From NCBI GenBank assembly GCA_052043515.1, contig JBQEQX010000001.1, positions 310,001 through 374,000 of the forward strand: 64,000 nt of DNA. The letters run 5' to 3'. This DNA comes from Ehrlichia sp052043515 (GTDB taxonomy: Bacteria > Pseudomonadota > Alphaproteobacteria > Rickettsiales > Anaplasmataceae). The notes under the pieces were generated by a model. It had not been told where the DNA came from. It did not search any database and saw nothing but the letters and a program-made list of their open reading frames with translations. Positions 61,218-64,000 of the stretch are shown here, in pieces. The translations under genes and the position numbers were made by a program. Numbering within the stretch: position 1 is the stretch's first letter; the number at the start of each line of letters is the position of its first letter.

Positions 61218-62621
61218 CTAATACCCAGTTAAAATTCTATCAACTAGCTCTTTGACTGTTGGTATATAACCACCTTTATAAAAATCATCTTGCATGAATT
61301 TATATGCATTATGTCCAGAAAACATAAGCTCGTGTTCATGATCCACACCGGCAATAATATTTTGTAATGTTTTCTGTATACAGAAACTGCGAACATCTGG
61401 TTTAATCCCAGTAGTATGATTTCCATGATCTTTCCAATTGCTAAATCTACAATGGCTTAAACATCCCATACAGTTTATCTGATCTTCTCTGATACTTCTT
61501 GCTTTATCCTGAGTTACAAATATCAGAGTATTATCTGGAGTTCTTAGTGCATCTGTATAACCCATTGACATCCAATGTTCCGATAATTTTTTGTCGTTAG
61601 GACGCACATATATTTTTCTATTTCTACCACCGACAGAAAGCTCTTCGCTGTATTCGCCAGTCATTTCATTTTCAAACGCAATTTGACGTGCATTACGTTC
61701 TTGCAATTCTTTAATAAATTCATTTTTAACAGCAGAAGAATAAAAGCCTGTCGGACTAAATTTATTGAGAAACACATCACCATATTCTAAGGACAGCAAT
61801 TTTTTCTTCCATTCAGCAGATATAGGGCTTTCTTTTGTTAATAAAGGACGTGTTCCAAATTGAAAAGCTATCGGTCCAATCAAATTATTGTCTAACCATG
61901 CTTCCCAATCCTTTAAATGCCAAACACCACCAGCCATAATTAATACAACACTTGATAACCCAACCTCATTCATATACGCACGAACTTCTGCAACTCGGTC
62001 AAAAGGACCCTGTGGTTTATCAGGCAGCTCACTATTACTAAGTCCATTATGTCCTCCAGCCAACCAAGGATCTTCGTAAACGACTCCCCCAAGAAGTGTT
62101 TTAGAAAATTTTTGATAAGAACGCTGCCATAAAATTTTAAATGCCCTCATTGAAGAAACTATAGGATAGTAATACACTTGATATTGAGAAGCTATTTCAG
62201 CTAACTTATATGGCATACCAGCACCACAAGTAATACCATGAATTAAGCCTCTCGCTCTTTCAAGTACACCGTGAAGTAGTTTTTGAACACCTCCCATTTC
62301 CCATAATACATTCATGTGTATTCTACCCAATCCTTGAGAAATATCATGCGCACGTTTGGCTTGACTTACCGCTGCATCAATATTATAGTTCGTCAGTTCT
62401 TCATGGCGTTCTAGCCTAGTCTTTCCACGATATATCAAAGGAACATACTCTCCATTGTCATCCACTAGTCTAGCACATGCACCAGAAAAAGTACCAACAG
62501 CAGAGGCAGCAGCAAATGCACCGGCAGTACCTCCATCACTAACACCTATACCCTTGCCACCTTCTACTATTGGCCAAACACTCTTACCAGAAATTAATAC
62601 TTTATTAACTTTTTTACGCAA
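61218..62621 (-). CDS. 2-nitropropane dioxygenase / nitronate monooxygenase-like FMN protein
   Basis: 467 residues of the NPD family, an FMN TIM barrel. Visible: WPIVEGGKGIGVSDGGTAGA at the start, GLIHGITCGAGMPYKLAEIA, VLIMAGGVWHLKDWEAW and PIAFQFGTRPLLTKES (flavin and substrate loops). A C-terminal extension has a CMGCLSHCRFSNW cysteine cluster, not usual for short NPD proteins. The long alphaproteobacterial form is known as a putative oxidoreductase of unproven substrate. Intact. Confidence 0.82.
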   Translation of the reverse strand: MRKKVNKVLISGKSVWPIVEGGKGIGVSDGGTAGAFAAASAVGTFSGACARLVDDNGEYVPLIYRGKTRLERHEELTNYNIDAAVSQAKRAHDISQGLGRIHMNVLWEMGGVQKLLHGVLERARGLIHGITCGAGMPYKLAEIASQYQVYYYPIVSSMRAFKILWQRSYQKFSKTLLGGVVYEDPWLAGGHNGLSNSELPDKPQGPFDRVAEVRAYMNEVGLSSVVLIMAGGVWHLKDWEAWLDNNLIGPIAFQFGTRPLLTKESPISAEWKKKLLSLEYGDVFLNKFSPTGFYSSAVKNEFIKELQERNARQIAFENEMTGEYSEELSVGGRNRKIYVRPNDKKLSEHWMSMGYTDALRTPDNTLIFVTQDKARSIREDQINCMGCLSHCRFSNWKDHGNHTTGIKPDVRSFCIQKTLQNIIAGVDHEHELMFSGHNAYKFMQDDFYKGGYIPTVKELVDRILTGY

Positions 62622-63303
62622 ACCACAACCCTAATCTATTTAATAATACATTTTCTATTTCACTGAAAAACCTAAGTAGTTACTTTTATCACTTTTTTCA
62701 CAATTTAACAAGCAATATAAACATATCAATAATCCACTTATTCTGGTTCCTCATTGAAAATATTCAACCAAATCTTTTTAAAATATGAATCATTATGACG
62801 CCTACCATAAGTACAATAGCTACAAAGTTATCAACCTATAATTGTTTGCCAATTAACAGACACAAAATAAAAATTATAGAAAACTATATACTTGATAATA
62901 ATTACATCTGTACTGCCATATTTTAAGCTAGATTTAAAAGTCACTACTTTCTTTTATTTAAACATAACAAGAGCTATCTTCTTCAGCAATAACATTTCCA
63001 GAATAACCATACTTCTATAAAGGTAAATTATAGCAACAGATTACACGACAAACTCATTTTTATAAACAACCAACATTTGATACTATACAACTTATTATTT
63101 GTACAATATACAGATCCATAATAACTACAATAACTTAACGAATATTATATCCTGAAAAATTCAGTTAATCATAAAAGTCTTGTAAGTTTTTCCATCAAAA
63201 CACTTAAAACTATAGCTTTTCAAAATTAACATTGTTATTATATTCGTTGATGTTATATCATTAACAGTATAAACTCAATGCATTAATTTTCTTATTAAAA
63301 ATT
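62622..63303. other. divergent spacer
   Basis: 680 bases between two divergent genes; must hold both promoters. No ORF or structured element is recognised. Confidence 0.35.
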
Positions 63304-64000
63304 ATGTCACCAAGTATTACAAAACTTAACAACAATTTCACTGTAATAACAGACACAATGACTTATGTTGAATCTGTATCTATCAACATTTGGGTAAATG
63401 TAGGAAGTAGATATGAGAATGAAAATATAGCAGGGATATCGCATTTCTTAGAACACATGGCTTTCAAAGGCACTAGAGTCCGTACGGCACTAGATATAGC
63501 ACAAATCTTTGATGACATAGGAGGAAATTTCAATGCACATACAGATAGGGAACACACTGTCTACCATGTAAAAATACCAAAAAGAGATATAAAAATAGCA
63601 ATGGAAGTTCTTGCAGACATAATACTAAATTCACAGTTTCCACAAGAAGAAATAGATAGAGAAAAAGGAGTAGTGCTACAAGAGATATATCAAACAAATG
63701 ATTCTCCAACTAGTATTATTTTTGACAAGTACATAGAAGCAGCATATCCAAACCAGATATTTGGCAAATCTATTTTAGGGACACCAGAATCAGTGAATAG
63801 CTTGTCAAAAGAAGACTTACATATTTACATAGATGAACACTACCATGCTGGTAATATGTTGTTATCAGTAGCTGGAAATATTACACATAAAGAGGTTATT
63901 GATCTAGCATCCCAGTATTTTTCTCAAATAAGAAAATCAGAACATAAATTAGCAAATCCATCTATTTATTGCAGTGGAGAATATAGGGAAATAAGGAATT
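63304..64000 (+). CDS. M16 family zinc peptidase (mitochondrial-processing-peptidase-like), partial
   Basis: The first 232 codons of an M16 metallopeptidase, cut by the window end. The inverted zinc motif HFLEHM (HxxEH) is in GISHFLEHMAFKGT (residues ~48-61), followed by FNAHTDREHTVYH and the downstream glutamate region EIDREKGVVLQEI. SLSKEDLHIYIDEHYHAGNM is the usual middle segment. Intact in the part seen. Confidence 0.93.
   Translation, partial: MSPSITKLNNNFTVITDTMTYVESVSINIWVNVGSRYENENIAGISHFLEHMAFKGTRVRTALDIAQIFDDIGGNFNAHTDREHTVYHVKIPKRDIKIAMEVLADIILNSQFPQEEIDREKGVVLQEIYQTNDSPTSIIFDKYIEAAYPNQIFGKSILGTPESVNSLSKEDLHIYIDEHYHAGNMLLSVAGNITHKEVIDLASQYFSQIRKSEHKLANPSIYCSGEYREIRN

Noticed and set aside
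1..64000. CRISPR arrays, tRNA, rRNA, tmRNA, insertion sequences and prophage
   Set aside because: No regularly spaced direct repeats with unique spacers, no cloverleaf-like segments and no transposase or integrase reading frames were found; all tandem repeats are inside genes.

Overview
The window looks like a piece of an Ehrlichia chromosome (Alphaproteobacteria, Rickettsiales, Anaplasmataceae). The DNA is very AT-rich with long spacers. The housekeeping genes (ntrY, dcd, ccmA, ctaA, hisS, purC, cdsA, frr, pyrH, rnhA, ribE, an M16 peptidase) are scattered one by one. Several predicted surface or effector-type proteins carry in-frame tandem repeats, as ehrlichial TRP proteins do. I cannot name the species: none of the repeat units matches one I know.

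Layout. 1-7.4 kb holds housekeeping genes: NtrY sensor kinase, cold-shock protein, an SDR enzyme, dCTP deaminase, CcmA, heme A synthase and a DsbA-like thioredoxin protein. 7.4-10.9 kb encodes a protein of about 1,170 residues, followed by hisS and purC. 13.6-22.5 kb encodes three more large proteins, of about 535, 1,170 and 1,160 residues. 23-41 kb is a minus-strand array of short proteins, mostly an N-terminal membrane helix plus a helical or coiled-coil body, with many decayed copies between them. 41.9-47.1 kb holds two related repeat proteins on opposite strands. 47.3-53.8 kb is cdsA, frr, pyrH, an AsmA-like protein and rnhA. 54.5-60 kb is a cluster of short single-pass membrane proteins, including a Thr/Ser-rich protein with 20-residue repeats. 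The window ends with ribE, a nitronate monooxygenase-like gene and the start of an M16 peptidase.

The dominant anomaly is that many genes are split by single-base indels in A/T runs of 5-8 bases. Twenty-one such sites can be placed. They include genes that must work, such as hisS, frr and ctaA, and removing or adding one base restores the expected protein. The simplest reading is homopolymer error in the assembly, so large ORFs here should be read as reconstructed genes rather than overlapping small ones. A second class, with several lesions in a few hundred bases or in-frame stops, looks like true gene decay.

Functional links that can be stated with confidence are few: pyrH-frr-cdsA is a common bacterial neighbourhood, and ccmA and ctaA both serve heme and cytochrome maturation. 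The accessory proteins have no recognisable catalytic motif. Their membrane helices, repeats and copy number point to a lineage-specific membrane or surface repertoire.
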